A DNA stretch of 64,000 nt from assembly GCF_017976235.1 (NCBI RefSeq), contig NZ_JACVHC010000002.1:124001-188000 (forward strand), read 5' to 3'. Origin of the DNA: Pseudomonas anatoliensis (GTDB lineage Bacteria; Pseudomonadota; Gammaproteobacteria; Pseudomonadales; Pseudomonadaceae). Of this stretch, positions 26,354-35,329 are shown one piece after another (position 1 is the first letter of the stretch; every line of letters begins with the position of its first letter). The translations under genes were made by a program, and so were the position numbers. The notes below the pieces were generated by a model. The model did no database searches. It worked only from the letters and a program-made list of their open reading frames with translations, and had not been told where the DNA came from.

Positions 26354-27136
26354 TCACTCTTCTTCAGAGCCCTCGGCGCGCCAGTAGCCGACGGCTTTCA
26401 GCAGTTTCTCGTCGAGCCCATGCTCATCGAGCAGCACGCGGCGGATCTGCCGCGAGACTTTGGTCTCCGTCGCCACCCACGCATAGAGATTGCCCTTGGG
26501 CACCTGCAGTTGCTTGACGGTGGTCAGCAGGTTATCCGTACCGCCATCGCGCAGTACCCAGATGACATTGACCTGCGCGGCGCTTTCCAGCGTTTGCTGC
26601 TCGGCACCGTTTGCCACTTCGATCACCACCAGCGCCTTGCGATTGGCCGCGAGGCCTTCGAGGCGGCGGGCGATGGCGGGCAGGGCGGTTTCGTCGCCGA
26701 TCAGCAGGTAGCTGTCGAAAATGTCCGGCACGATCATCGAGCCGCGCGGCCCGCCGATGTGCAGGAACTGGCCCGGTGTGGCCTGTTCGGCCCAGGTCGA
26801 GGCAGGCCCGTCGCCGTGCAGGACGAAATCGATGTCCAGCTCAAGCTTGTCGAGGTCGTAGCGGCGCGGGGTGTAGTCGCGCATCTCGGGCATCGGGCCT
26901 TCGTTCTTGCCGCCGAGCACCATCGTCTCCAGTGCATCGCTTTGTTCGGTATTCTGCGGGAACAGCAGTTTGACGTGATCGTCCGTGCCCAGGCTGATGA
27001 AGCCGGCCAGTTCCGGCCCGCCGAGGGTGATGCGGCGCATGCGCGGGGTCAGGTCGACCACACGCAGCACTTCGAGGCGACGGCGTTTGATTTCGTGCAT
27101 CACGCGGTGAATGGTTTGGCTATCGACTGCAGTCAT
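26354..27136 (-). CDS. Siderophore-interacting ferric reductase (YqjH/ViuB type)
   Basis: The 260-residue protein shows the two domains of siderophore-interacting flavoproteins. The FAD-binding barrel has the RDYTPRRYD motif near residue 84 and GPRGSMIVPD. The NAD(P)H-binding part has LLIGDETALPAIARRLE near 145 and the C-terminal AVGYWRAEGSEEE. It would release iron from ferric siderophores in the cytoplasm. The gene overlaps the PadR regulator upstream by four bases, so the pair is co-expressed. It is homologous in arrangement to the yqjH-yqjI pair of E. coli, though there the genes are divergent. Confidence 0.9.
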   Translation of the reverse strand: MTAVDSQTIHRVMHEIKRRRLEVLRVVDLTPRMRRITLGGPELAGFISLGTDDHVKLLFPQNTEQSDALETMVLGGKNEGPMPEMRDYTPRRYDLDKLELDIDFVLHGDGPASTWAEQATPGQFLHIGGPRGSMIVPDIFDSYLLIGDETALPAIARRLEGLAANRKALVVIEVANGAEQQTLESAAQVNVIWVLRDGGTDNLLTTVKQLQVPKGNLYAWVATETKVSRQIRRVLLDEHGLDEKLLKAVGYWRAEGSEEE

Positions 27137-27708
27137 TCGGCTTTCTCCGGGGCAGGTTGAACGGCGGGGCCGTCGACGATGGCTTTGGCGGTGTTGTTGA
27201 GCAGATCACGCACACGCAGGATTTCTTCCGCGCTCCAGCGCCCGTGATGCAACTGCAAGGCGTGGCGCAGGTTGTGCACCGCTTCGTGGATTTCCGGCGG
27301 CCGGCCATGGCCGCGCAGCGAACGTTTGCTGACGTCGATGCGCATGCGCACACCGTCCAGCGCCACGGCTTGCTCGCTCAGCGAAAGGCGTCCGCTGTCA
27401 GTCACGCTGTAGCGTTTCTTGCCGCCCTCGGCGTCGCCGGTGATCAATTCGCTTTCTTCCAGAAAGGTCAGGGTCGGATAGATCACGCCGGGACTCGGGC
27501 TATAGGCGCCGTCGAACATGGCTTCGATCTGGCGGATCAGGTCGTAGCCGTGGCACGGCTGTTCGGCGACCAACGCCAGCAGCAGCAGTTTCAGGTCGCC
27601 CGGGGCAAATACTCGCGGGCCGCGACCACCGCGTTCGCGGCCGGGGCGCTTCTCGAAGCCGTCACGGCCATCGCCATGTTCGCGGTGGGGGGAATGATGG
27701 TCTCTCAT
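27133..27708 (-). CDS. PadR-family regulator with His-rich N-terminus (YqjI-like)
   Basis: The 191-residue protein has a PadR winged helix (LLLLALVAEQPCHGYDLIRQ near residue 40, SPSPGVIYPTLTFLEESELI). A C-terminal helical dimer region follows. The first 15 residues contain five His (MRDHHSPHREHGDG), as in the metal-sensing YqjI of E. coli that controls the siderophore reductase gene. The same partner follows here, so an iron- or nickel-responsive repressor of its own operon is likely. A palindrome suited to PadR binding lies 34 bp upstream of the start. Confidence 0.87.
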   Translation of the reverse strand: MRDHHSPHREHGDGRDGFEKRPGRERGGRGPRVFAPGDLKLLLLALVAEQPCHGYDLIRQIEAMFDGAYSPSPGVIYPTLTFLEESELITGDAEGGKKRYSVTDSGRLSLSEQAVALDGVRMRIDVSKRSLRGHGRPPEIHEAVHNLRHALQLHHGRWSAEEILRVRDLLNNTAKAIVDGPAVQPAPEKAE

Positions 27709-27741
27709 TTCTGTCTTCTCTCGTCGTGTTTAGATACAACT

Positions 27742-27755
27742 TAAGATATATCTTA
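27742..27755. promoter_or_regulatory. Palindromic putative operator of the PadR-reductase operon
   Basis: TAAGATATATCTTA is a perfect 14-bp palindrome, AT-rich and overlapping a TATA-like box, just upstream of the PadR gene. Position and symmetry suggest autoregulation. Confidence 0.6.
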
Positions 27756-27759
27756 TGGC

Positions 27760-28180
27760 GAATGCAAGAGGTTCGGATCAGCGGTCGCTGCGGCGCTTCA
27801 ACGAAAATGGCGCCGTCGTCGATGCGGGATGAGGTTTGTATTTTTCTAGAGTAATTGTGCTAATTACAACAGTGTGAAATCGAATATCAGTTTCTTTATT
27901 GGCGCATAAGCCTGTAATAACAAGCGCTATGGAAGGTTTTAAATCTGTATGTTTTTTTGCTGAAAACTGTATGTAGTATAGTTCTGAGAGTCACTGTTCT
28001 CTTAAGGGCTTAAAACAGTTTTTTTCCTCTTTTACATGGGTATCAATAACTACGGGTAGTGGTGAAATTTCCTACTTACTTTGTTGTTGAATTACTTGAT
28101 CATGCCTCCGCGTCGAAAGTTGAGTCGGCAAATGACAAAACTTTCCACGCATCAATCCTTATCAAAAGCAGGTACTGATC
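27760..28180 (+). promoter_or_regulatory. AT-rich control region of the fimbrial operon
   Basis: About 420 bp without a gene. From 27830 on the sequence is much richer in A and T than its surroundings, with runs such as ttttttcctcttttac. This would suit silencing by MvaT/H-NS-like proteins. A TATAGT box lies near 27977 (atgtagtatagttctgag). The ribosome site GCAGG lies before the ATG at 28181. No specific operator was recognised. Confidence 0.45.
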
Positions 28181-28666
28181 ATGTTCAAGAAGTTTGCAAT
28201 TTCCGCCCCGATGGCCATCCTGGCACTGAGTTCTTCCGTGGCGTTTGCCGCAGACCCGATTAGCCAGACGATCAACATCAAGGCCTTCGTGCCTACTTCG
28301 CTGTTCAATGTCGCTCCTCAGACGCCAGGCTTCGGTGTCGATGAAACCATGACCCAGTTGGGCAGCGGCGAACTGAGCACTATTACTGAAATCTTCAACA
28401 TGAAGCATACCGACAACAAGGGTGCGATCAATGCCGTGCTCGACGGCACTGCCGCGTTGTACAACGGCCGTGACAGCATCCCGCTGAGCGTCAAGATCGG
28501 TGGCGTGGAAGTCACTAGCGTCACCACCGAAATCGTCAACGAAACTGACTCTGTGCCTGGCGTGCAGCGGGAAATGGTCATCAGGGCTGCCGCGCCAACT
28601 GCGGGGCAATCGGGCAACTACTCGGGTAGTTTCGCTGTGGTATTCGAGCCTGTGTTGAAGCCGTAA
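28181..28666 (+). CDS. CS1-type fimbrial major subunit
   Basis: The 161-residue precursor has a signal peptide (MFKKFAISAPMAILALSSSV, cut after AFA). The mature protein resembles CS1/CFA/Cbl pilins: a donor strand near the N-terminus (ISQTINIKAFVPTSLFNV), a central ALYNGRDSIPLSVKIGG block and a C-terminal GNYSGSFAVVFEPVL strand. It lacks the Cys pair of classical type 1 pilins, as expected for the alternate chaperone-usher class. It is the first gene of the operon, which suits the most abundant subunit. Confidence 0.88.
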   Translation: MFKKFAISAPMAILALSSSVAFAADPISQTINIKAFVPTSLFNVAPQTPGFGVDETMTQLGSGELSTITEIFNMKHTDNKGAINAVLDGTAALYNGRDSIPLSVKIGGVEVTSVTTEIVNETDSVPGVQREMVIRAAAPTAGQSGNYSGSFAVVFEPVLKP

Positions 28667-28772
28667 ACAACTTTTTGAATAACACAATGCTTATTCAATA
28701 GTCTTGGCCCACTGATCATCTATCGATGATCAGTGGACGCCAGCTCATCAAGTAATTCGAGTATTAAAGACC

Positions 28773-31295
28773 ATGTTCCCGATGACGCCCATCGCGGCAG
28801 CGCTCGCACTTTTTTTATGTGCCAGTGCCTTGGCCGCGCCCACTAATAACGCTAACACACCGCGCAGTCTGCTTGCTCAGGCCAAAGGGTTGCCGGCGGA
28901 ATTCGAAGAACACTTCTTCGATGTGCCATTAGCTGTTCGGGTTGAGCGTGATCAACAATTTCTCGGTGAGGCGATGGTCGTATTAAGCAAGGATGATCGC
29001 GTCACTCTGCTGGAATTTACCGATACCAGCGACAGCCAGATCCCGGCCAGTGAACGGGAGATATTGGGTGTTTTTCTGAAGCAGGGTGTGAGCCTGGGCG
29101 CCTGTCAGGGCAGTTGCCCCGAGCAAGTATTGGCAGTGCATTACAACCTGCAGAATTCGCTGGTGTCGATTGCTACCGAAAATGCCGAGCGCGACATCGA
29201 CGCCCTGCGCTATTACACGCTCCCGGAACAGGGCAGTACCGGGTTGATCCTGCGTAATCAACTGAACCTCAACGGTGGGCAGGAGCAAGACCTCGGCGGA
29301 CGTTATGGCCTTGAGGCGAGTAGCAGCCTCGGCAACTGGACGCAACGTGTCAACCTGCAACTGGCGCGCTTGGGCGGACCTGACGACAAGCTCTATCACG
29401 CGGTGCACGAACTGTACGGCCAGCGTGAATTGCAGGGCAATTTTCTGCGCCTGGGTTATTTCACCCCCAGCTCCGAAGGCCTGACGCGGCAGTTGCGTTC
29501 ATTTGGCGCCAGCCCCGATACGGCGGCGGGCGTGATGTTTGGCAGCTCCGACAGCCTGGCAATCAACAATCCTACGCCCAGCGTTTACCCGATTTACGTG
29601 ACGGCCAACCGCCAGGCATCGGTAGAAATCTATCGCAACGGTCTGTTGATCAACACCCAAGCGGTCAGTGCCGGCCTGCAAACCCTCGACACCCGGACGC
29701 TGCCCGGGGGCATCTACGAAGTTGAAGTGCGGCTGATCGAAGACGGCCAGATCACCTCAACCACGCAGGATCTGGTGTACAAACCCAGCAACTGGCGCAA
29801 TCACGATGAGCGTTGGCGCTACAGCGTGTTCGCCGGCCAGGAAAGCAAATTGTTGAGTAACTGGGACGAACAGTCTCGTGGGGATATGACGGCCGGTGCA
29901 GCGCTGAATTATCTGCTGCACCCGCGGGTGATCGTCGGCCTCTCGGCGCGGCAACTGCAAGGCAAGCAGCAAGTGGCTTCGTCGATTGACTGGACGTTGG
30001 CCAATAACACCAGCCTGTACGCAAATGTTTACCAGACCGAAGACCACGGCACCGGGATGGATCTGCAAGGCATCTACAACTATGGCTCGGGCAACCTGTT
30101 CGCCACGCATAACCGCAGCTGGCTGGACACCACCAATATTTATGAGACCTTGCCGGACGGTACGCGGGTACGCCAACGCAACGTGTATATCGGCCAGACC
30201 GCCAACACATCGCTGGCGATCAACCATCGACTTAACAGCAAGCAATCGCTCAATGGCCGGGTTTCCCATAGCGAGGGCAATGTCGAGGGCGTCGGTATCG
30301 ACCTGGGCTGGACGCAACGCAGCCTGCTGCTTGGCAGCGATGCCAGTTGGCGTTTTTCGGTGTTCGATCGCCCCGCCAGTTTCAGCAGCGGGCAGGCACG
30401 CAATCGCGGAGTCGATTTGAGTGTCAGCCTGGCCCTCGGCGCAAAGGGCGAACAGTGGTCGGGCAGCATTGGTACGCGCACGGCCCGGGAGGGTGGCCGC
30501 GACAACAACGCGTCGCTGACCTACAACAAGACTCTGGAAAACCACGTACTGCAAAACGTCTCGGTGACGGCGCTCGCTGACACCTATGGCGTCGGCGTAT
30601 CAGGCCTTGGCAGTTTCCGCACCGATGCATTCAATGGCGATGCGTTCATTCAGCGCTCGTCCTACAACGGCAATTACACCGGCGGCCTCAACCTCGACAG
30701 CACCGTGGCGGTTGGCGCAGACAAGATCGTCATGACCAGCCAGCACGCCAGCGGCGGTGCCGGGATGATCATCGACGTTGAAAGCGACCTCGACGACATC
30801 GCTCTGCGCGCCGACGACCTCAGTGGCGGCAGCACAACCCTGCGCCCGGGGCGCAATTACGTGTCACTGACCGCCTATAAAAACAGCTCGGTGAGCTTCG
30901 ATTTCGAAGGCAACCACGTGCCGTCCGCCAGCATTCAACCGCAGCGCGCCCGCTACCACATGAACAAGGGCGGAGTGGGGTACCGCAAGATCACCGTGAG
31001 CAGAACCCTGACCGTGCTCGGGCGTTTGCTCGATCCGCAAGGCAAGCCGCTCAAGGGCCACCACATCATCAACCACGCCAGTCGCGGTGTCAGCGAGGTG
31101 GACGGCTTCTTCTCGATGGAAATGAACGCCGGTTCACCGACCCTGGAAGTGCGCTCCGGTGAACAGTTGCTGTGCCAGTTCCGCCTCGACACGGCCAATG
31201 CGCGCAGTGAAAACGATGTGCTGATGATCGGGGATCTGCGTTGCACGCCGGACACGTTGGCAGACACCACTCCACGTCAACGAACGGCAGGTTAA
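28773..31295 (+). CDS. Alternate-class fimbrial usher (CfaC/CooC/TcfC-like)
   Basis: The 840-residue outer-membrane protein has a signal peptide that ends near ALAAP. A periplasmic N-domain with a Cys pair (GACQGSCPEQ) and a long beta-barrel region follow (ASSSLGNWTQRVNLQL, YFTPSSEGLTRQLRSFGASP). C-terminal domains close it (LDPQGKPLKGHHIINHASRG). This is the layout of the alpha-class ushers, which export and order CS1-type subunits. The ATG at 28773 has a weak ribosome site; ATG 28782 is an alternative. The tip-adhesin gene starts three bases after its stop. Confidence 0.88.
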   Translation: MFPMTPIAAALALFLCASALAAPTNNANTPRSLLAQAKGLPAEFEEHFFDVPLAVRVERDQQFLGEAMVVLSKDDRVTLLEFTDTSDSQIPASEREILGVFLKQGVSLGACQGSCPEQVLAVHYNLQNSLVSIATENAERDIDALRYYTLPEQGSTGLILRNQLNLNGGQEQDLGGRYGLEASSSLGNWTQRVNLQLARLGGPDDKLYHAVHELYGQRELQGNFLRLGYFTPSSEGLTRQLRSFGASPDTAAGVMFGSSDSLAINNPTPSVYPIYVTANRQASVEIYRNGLLINTQAVSAGLQTLDTRTLPGGIYEVEVRLIEDGQITSTTQDLVYKPSNWRNHDERWRYSVFAGQESKLLSNWDEQSRGDMTAGAALNYLLHPRVIVGLSARQLQGKQQVASSIDWTLANNTSLYANVYQTEDHGTGMDLQGIYNYGSGNLFATHNRSWLDTTNIYETLPDGTRVRQRNVYIGQTANTSLAINHRLNSKQSLNGRVSHSEGNVEGVGIDLGWTQRSLLLGSDASWRFSVFDRPASFSSGQARNRGVDLSVSLALGAKGEQWSGSIGTRTAREGGRDNNASLTYNKTLENHVLQNVSVTALADTYGVGVSGLGSFRTDAFNGDAFIQRSSYNGNYTGGLNLDSTVAVGADKIVMTSQHASGGAGMIIDVESDLDDIALRADDLSGGSTTLRPGRNYVSLTAYKNSSVSFDFEGNHVPSASIQPQRARYHMNKGGVGYRKITVSRTLTVLGRLLDPQGKPLKGHHIINHASRGVSEVDGFFSMEMNAGSPTLEVRSGEQLLCQFRLDTANARSENDVLMIGDLRCTPDTLADTTPRQRTAG

Positions 31296-31298
31296 CCA

Positions 31299-32570
31299 AT
31301 GACTGGACAAATATTGAAATTACCCAGCTCGCTGAAGAGTCGCTTCGGCCGATTCACCGCGGCCGTGGTGTTTGCGGCATCACCGCTGTGGGCGCAAGCA
31401 GGCAATGTTGAAGTGACGGCTTTGTTTCGGCCGGATCCGACCAATCCCATGGTCAATAAATTCACCAACACCACACCCAGTTCCGGTTACTGCGAACATT
31501 TCTGGGCGCATTGTCAGGCCAACAATTTGTTCAGTCTGACCTTGCCATTGGGCGGGTACCCGGTCACTTCGGGCAAACCGGTGCAGGCCAATCATCCCGA
31601 CCCGCGCCAAGGGGCCTACCTGAAAACCCCCTCGCAATGGCGACGATTGTCTGTCACGAACGAGAGCGGTGATGAGGCCAGTCTGGAAATTCGCATTTCC
31701 GGTATCGGTGGCCGCGCCGACCATCATGCCGATGTGGTGGAGTTGACCGGCGGCGGTGGCTATAACCAGTTGTGGAGCACCGGCCGCTGGCACGCAGCCC
31801 CCGCTCCCTGTGTGTCCGGTGGCGGATTGAACGGTACCAGCTATTACGTCATTTTCATGTGGATGGTGCCGGAAAATGCAGGCGCGTGTGCCACGACAGC
31901 GCTGTTTGACCTGCCCAACTTCAATTACCGCTATATCTTCTTCGGATACGAGCTGCGTACGCCCAATCCGCTGAAAATGCCGACCGGTACCTACCGAGGC
32001 AGCATCACCTATACGGTCGGGCCGGGTCTGGATTTCGATTTTGGTGACGCCGTCCTCCCCAACGATTCGCTGGCCACCATCGATTTTGTCTTGAGCGTTG
32101 AGCACACCCTCAAAGTCGAAATACCCCCCGGCGGTCATCGTATCGAGCTGTTGCCGCAGGGCGGCTGGCAGGCCTGGCTGCAGCGCAATCGCCGCCCTGA
32201 ACGCCTGTTCCGCGACCAGACATTCAGTATTTCGAGTTCCAGCCGTTTCAAGATGCAGCTCGAATGCCAGTACGGCGACGGGAGCAATACGTGCCTGATC
32301 CGCGATCCGGTTTCCGGAGATGCCGTGCCGCTGAACATTGCCGTCACTCTGCCGGCCGGAATGATCGATGCCGGCGGGCAGCCAGTCAATCGACGTCCGT
32401 TATTGCGCGACGGTACAGGCACCGAGCTTTTTGAGCCGGCCTATTACGTTGATCGCAAACCGGCAACGCTGCATTTCGAAGTCGGCCGTGAAGCGGTCGA
32501 GCAAATGCTTACCGGTGAGGGGAAAACCTACACCGGCGATGTCACCGTGATCTGGGATTCGCAAGTCTGA
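31299..32570 (+). CDS. Fimbrial tip adhesin 1 (CfaE/CooD/CblD-like)
   Basis: The 423-residue protein has a long signal region ending near LWAQA. The N-terminal adhesin domain follows (residues about 30-220, with Cys pairs such as YCEHFWAHC). The C-terminal pilin domain is marked by HTLKVEIPPGGHRIELLPQG, RLFRDQTFSISSSSRFKMQL and the last residues VTVIWDSQV. Such minor subunits start assembly and bind the host. A second copy lies at 33990, whose pilin half is very similar while the adhesin half is not. Confidence 0.85.
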   Translation: MTGQILKLPSSLKSRFGRFTAAVVFAASPLWAQAGNVEVTALFRPDPTNPMVNKFTNTTPSSGYCEHFWAHCQANNLFSLTLPLGGYPVTSGKPVQANHPDPRQGAYLKTPSQWRRLSVTNESGDEASLEIRISGIGGRADHHADVVELTGGGGYNQLWSTGRWHAAPAPCVSGGGLNGTSYYVIFMWMVPENAGACATTALFDLPNFNYRYIFFGYELRTPNPLKMPTGTYRGSITYTVGPGLDFDFGDAVLPNDSLATIDFVLSVEHTLKVEIPPGGHRIELLPQGGWQAWLQRNRRPERLFRDQTFSISSSSRFKMQLECQYGDGSNTCLIRDPVSGDAVPLNIAVTLPAGMIDAGGQPVNRRPLLRDGTGTELFEPAYYVDRKPATLHFEVGREAVEQMLTGEGKTYTGDVTVIWDSQV

Positions 32571-32621
32571 GCACCCTGTGTGCGTGTTTCGTTCATCGTT
32601 CTACATCCAGAGGCTGAAACC

Positions 32622-33362
32622 ATGAATTATCGACTGGCATTGCTGCTCGCAGGCTGGCTACCGCTTATCTCTCACGCTGGACCCGCGATCAACGTCGGCG
32701 TGGTCTACGACTATCTCGACGGTGATAAGAGCACTTACCTGAAACGGGTTTTCAACGGTGGCGACGCCACCGCGTTCGTCAAGATCAACATCCTCGAAAT
32801 TGTGTACGACGCCGACGGCACCGCGCGGGAAATTGCGCTGGTCAACCAGACCGAAGCCAATGCCCGTGATGGCTTGATGGCCAGCCCCGCGCGACTGATC
32901 GTCCCGGCCAATGGCATGCAGGGCAGTCGTCTGGTGTTCATGGGCGAACGGGAAAAGGAGCGTTATTTCCGCGTGCGATTCGTCCCGGTGGTGCCGGAAA
33001 AAGAAGATGAATTTGCAGTGGCCGAAGAGGAGCGCGATGAATACAAAAAAGGCCTGTCGGCAGGCGTCAACGTGCTGGCCGGATACGGCACGGTGTTCTT
33101 CGTGCGCCCCAAGGAGACTCGTTTCAACAGCGTGATCAGCAACGACGCGACCCGCTATGAAGTGCGCAACAGTGGCAACAGTACGGTGGTGGTCGACGAG
33201 TTCAGAAACTGTTCGGCGAAAGATGAAAGCGACTGCCAGCCGACCACCAAGCATCACGTACTGCCAGGCCGTGCCTTCACGTTCGATAAACAGAGCGGTC
33301 GTGAATACAACTTCATGTTGATCGAGGGCAAGTCGAGCAAACCGATCGAGGTCAAGGGTTGA
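32622..33362 (+). CDS. Periplasmic fimbrial chaperone, CS1 class
   Basis: The 246-residue precursor begins with a signal peptide (MNYRLALLLAGWLPLISHAG). The two-domain immunoglobulin fold is suggested by YLKRVFNGGDATAFVKINIL and NGMQGSRLVFMGEREKERYF, where an Arg-rich G1-type strand binds the subunit C-terminus. VEVRNSGNSTVVVDEF-like text near residue 190 (YEVRNSGNSTVVVDEF) and two Cys (NCSAKDESDC) fit this family. It has the ATG at 32622 after AGAGG; the frame from 32580 adds residues before the signal peptide. It serves both pilins and both tip proteins. Confidence 0.85.
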   Translation: MNYRLALLLAGWLPLISHAGPAINVGVVYDYLDGDKSTYLKRVFNGGDATAFVKINILEIVYDADGTAREIALVNQTEANARDGLMASPARLIVPANGMQGSRLVFMGEREKERYFRVRFVPVVPEKEDEFAVAEEERDEYKKGLSAGVNVLAGYGTVFFVRPKETRFNSVISNDATRYEVRNSGNSTVVVDEFRNCSAKDESDCQPTTKHHVLPGRAFTFDKQSGREYNFMLIEGKSSKPIEVKG

Positions 33363-33381
33363 TACCCGGACGTAAAAGGTG

Positions 33382-33876
33382 ATGAAGATGTCAAACACCA
33401 CACGTGCAGCCATTTCACTGGCGCTGCTGTTACCCGTGAGCGGCATTGTGAATGCGACCGTCGAGCGTGAAAAGTTCGAGGTCTCGGTGAGTATCCCCAC
33501 CGCGGAGTTTTATGTAATCCCCTCCGAGCCTGACTGGATTCATCAGGAACAGGCGTTGCCGTTCAATCCGGTATCGGGGACGTTTACCCCGCTGCGAAAG
33601 AACTTCGATGTGAAAAACGTCAATGGCGGCATTACGGCGCGCATGAGTACCGAGCCCTATCTGAGTAATGGCAGGGACACGGACAACATCCCGTTGATCG
33701 TAACGTTCAACCGCAAACGCCTGAGCCTCGTTGCCGAGCCCGTAATCACTGAACTCGATGGCCAGGCAGGCCAGCGGGTGGGCCTGGAAATAGCCGCGGC
33801 TTTACCGGTGGACGCTTATCAGCCAGGCAGTTACTACGGCAGTGTGCACATGATTTTTGAAGCGCTGGCGCCTTGA
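33382..33876 (+). CDS. Second CS1-type fimbrial subunit
   Basis: The 164-residue precursor starts MKMSNTTRAAISLALLLPVS and is probably cut after IVNA. The mature part keeps the plan of the first pilin: FEVSVSIPTAEFYVIPSEPD, then YLSNGRDTDNIPLIVTFN and GSYYGSVHMIFEA at the end. It is only distantly similar to the pilin at 28181. It may be a second shaft protein or an adaptor for the second tip adhesin just after it. AAAGG precedes the ATG at 33382; a GTG at 33379 and an ATG at 33388 are alternatives. Confidence 0.82.
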   Translation: MKMSNTTRAAISLALLLPVSGIVNATVEREKFEVSVSIPTAEFYVIPSEPDWIHQEQALPFNPVSGTFTPLRKNFDVKNVNGGITARMSTEPYLSNGRDTDNIPLIVTFNRKRLSLVAEPVITELDGQAGQRVGLEIAAALPVDAYQPGSYYGSVHMIFEALAP

Positions 33877-33989
33877 TCATTCACGCGCCAGGACATCGCT
33901 GCGCTTACCGGCTTTGCGGCCGCTGGTTGAGTAATTTTCAGCTGTGCGGGCGTCGCTCGGCGCTGATCTCGCCACAAGGATCTTTCAGA

Positions 33990-35237
33990 ATGAACAGCAG
34001 TCGATTCAACAATGTTTTAAAGCGTCTGGTTGCGGGCATTGTGCTGTCTGCATCTCTGAGCCTGACGGCGCAAGCGCTCACAAAAAATATTGACGCGTCG
34101 TTTCGACCCGATGCGGCAAACCCGCAAATGAACAAGTTTCGTAACGACACACCGGTAACAGGAGTATGTGCGGGGCACATGCCGGCTCGATGTGAGGCGA
34201 TGAATATTTTCTCGATCAGGGACGATATGTTCAAAGCGAATTCCAATGGTCCGTTATTGGCCGACGTCGCTGATCCCAGGCAGGGCGCGATGTTCAAGAT
34301 GCCGTCCGACTGGCGTCGTTTTCAAGTGACCCACACAGAGACGGGGGAAGTCGAAACCGTTGAAATGCGAATTGCCGGGGTGGGTGTCAGGTCTGATCTG
34401 CCTACTGATATGTCGCATCACAAGGTGTGGGTCGGTGGGCAAGGGTCCTGGTCACACCCCAAACCACCCAATCCTTGCCAGAGTACGGGTTACGTGATCG
34501 GTACACCTTGGTACATTCTTTGGCACTGGATCGTTCCGGAACGGGCGGGAGTCTGTGCCGTAGCTGCACAGGTAGAAATTCCTGAATTGACGTATCAACT
34601 ACTCGAATACTCCTATGAGCTCAGAACCCCCAATCCTCTAACCATGTCCACCGGCAACTACACCGGTTCCATCACCTACACCATGGGGCCGGGGCAAGAT
34701 TTCGACTTCGGCGACATCATGATCCCCAATGACACCCTGTACACCTTCAACTTCAATTTGTCGGTGCAACACACCCTTAAAGTTGAAGTCCCGCCAGGCG
34801 GGCACCGGGTCGAGTTGCTGCCTCAGGGTGGCTGGCAAGCCTGGCTGAATCAGGGGCGCAGACCGACGCGATTATTCCGCGATCAAACCTTCAACCTGTC
34901 GGCTTCTTCGCGCTTCAAGATGAACCTGGAATGCCAATATGTCAGCGGTAACAACTGCGCACTCCTGGAGCCGAATGCCGGTCACGTTGTACCGCTTGAA
35001 GTCAGTGTCACGTTGCCGAGCGGCTTGACTGATGCCTCGAACGAGCCGGTGAATCGTCGTCCATTGCGTCGCGATGGTGTCGGTACCGAGCTGTTTCAGC
35101 CCGGTATTTACGTGGACCGCAAACCGGGCACGCTGCATTTCGAAGTGCCGCGTGATGACGTTGAGGAGATGATCAACCAAGGGACCGCCCGCCACTACTC
35201 AGGCAACGTCACCGTGATCTGGGATTCGCAAGTCTGA
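33990..35237 (+). CDS. Fimbrial tip adhesin 2 (CfaE/CblD-like)
   Basis: The start at ATG 33990 follows ACAAGGA and gives a 415-residue precursor with a signal peptide ending near LTAQA. The last 190 or so residues closely match tip adhesin 1 (GPGQDFDFG, HTLKVEVPPGGHRVELLPQG, GTELFQPGIYVDRKPGTLHF, and the identical end VTVIWDSQV). The N-terminal adhesin half has diverged strongly but keeps its Cys positions (GVCAGHMPARCEAMNIFS). The longer frame from 33873 begins in the pilin tail and lacks a signal peptide. Confidence 0.85.
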   Translation: MNSSRFNNVLKRLVAGIVLSASLSLTAQALTKNIDASFRPDAANPQMNKFRNDTPVTGVCAGHMPARCEAMNIFSIRDDMFKANSNGPLLADVADPRQGAMFKMPSDWRRFQVTHTETGEVETVEMRIAGVGVRSDLPTDMSHHKVWVGGQGSWSHPKPPNPCQSTGYVIGTPWYILWHWIVPERAGVCAVAAQVEIPELTYQLLEYSYELRTPNPLTMSTGNYTGSITYTMGPGQDFDFGDIMIPNDTLYTFNFNLSVQHTLKVEVPPGGHRVELLPQGGWQAWLNQGRRPTRLFRDQTFNLSASSRFKMNLECQYVSGNNCALLEPNAGHVVPLEVSVTLPSGLTDASNEPVNRRPLRRDGVGTELFQPGIYVDRKPGTLHFEVPRDDVEEMINQGTARHYSGNVTVIWDSQV

Positions 35238-35329
35238 GCCTGGCCTGAACAACCGCCAGTTGCAGTGGACCGACCTGCGGACATGACGACAATCATCGTC
35301 ATACCCGCAGGGTTGCCACGGGGGCTGTT

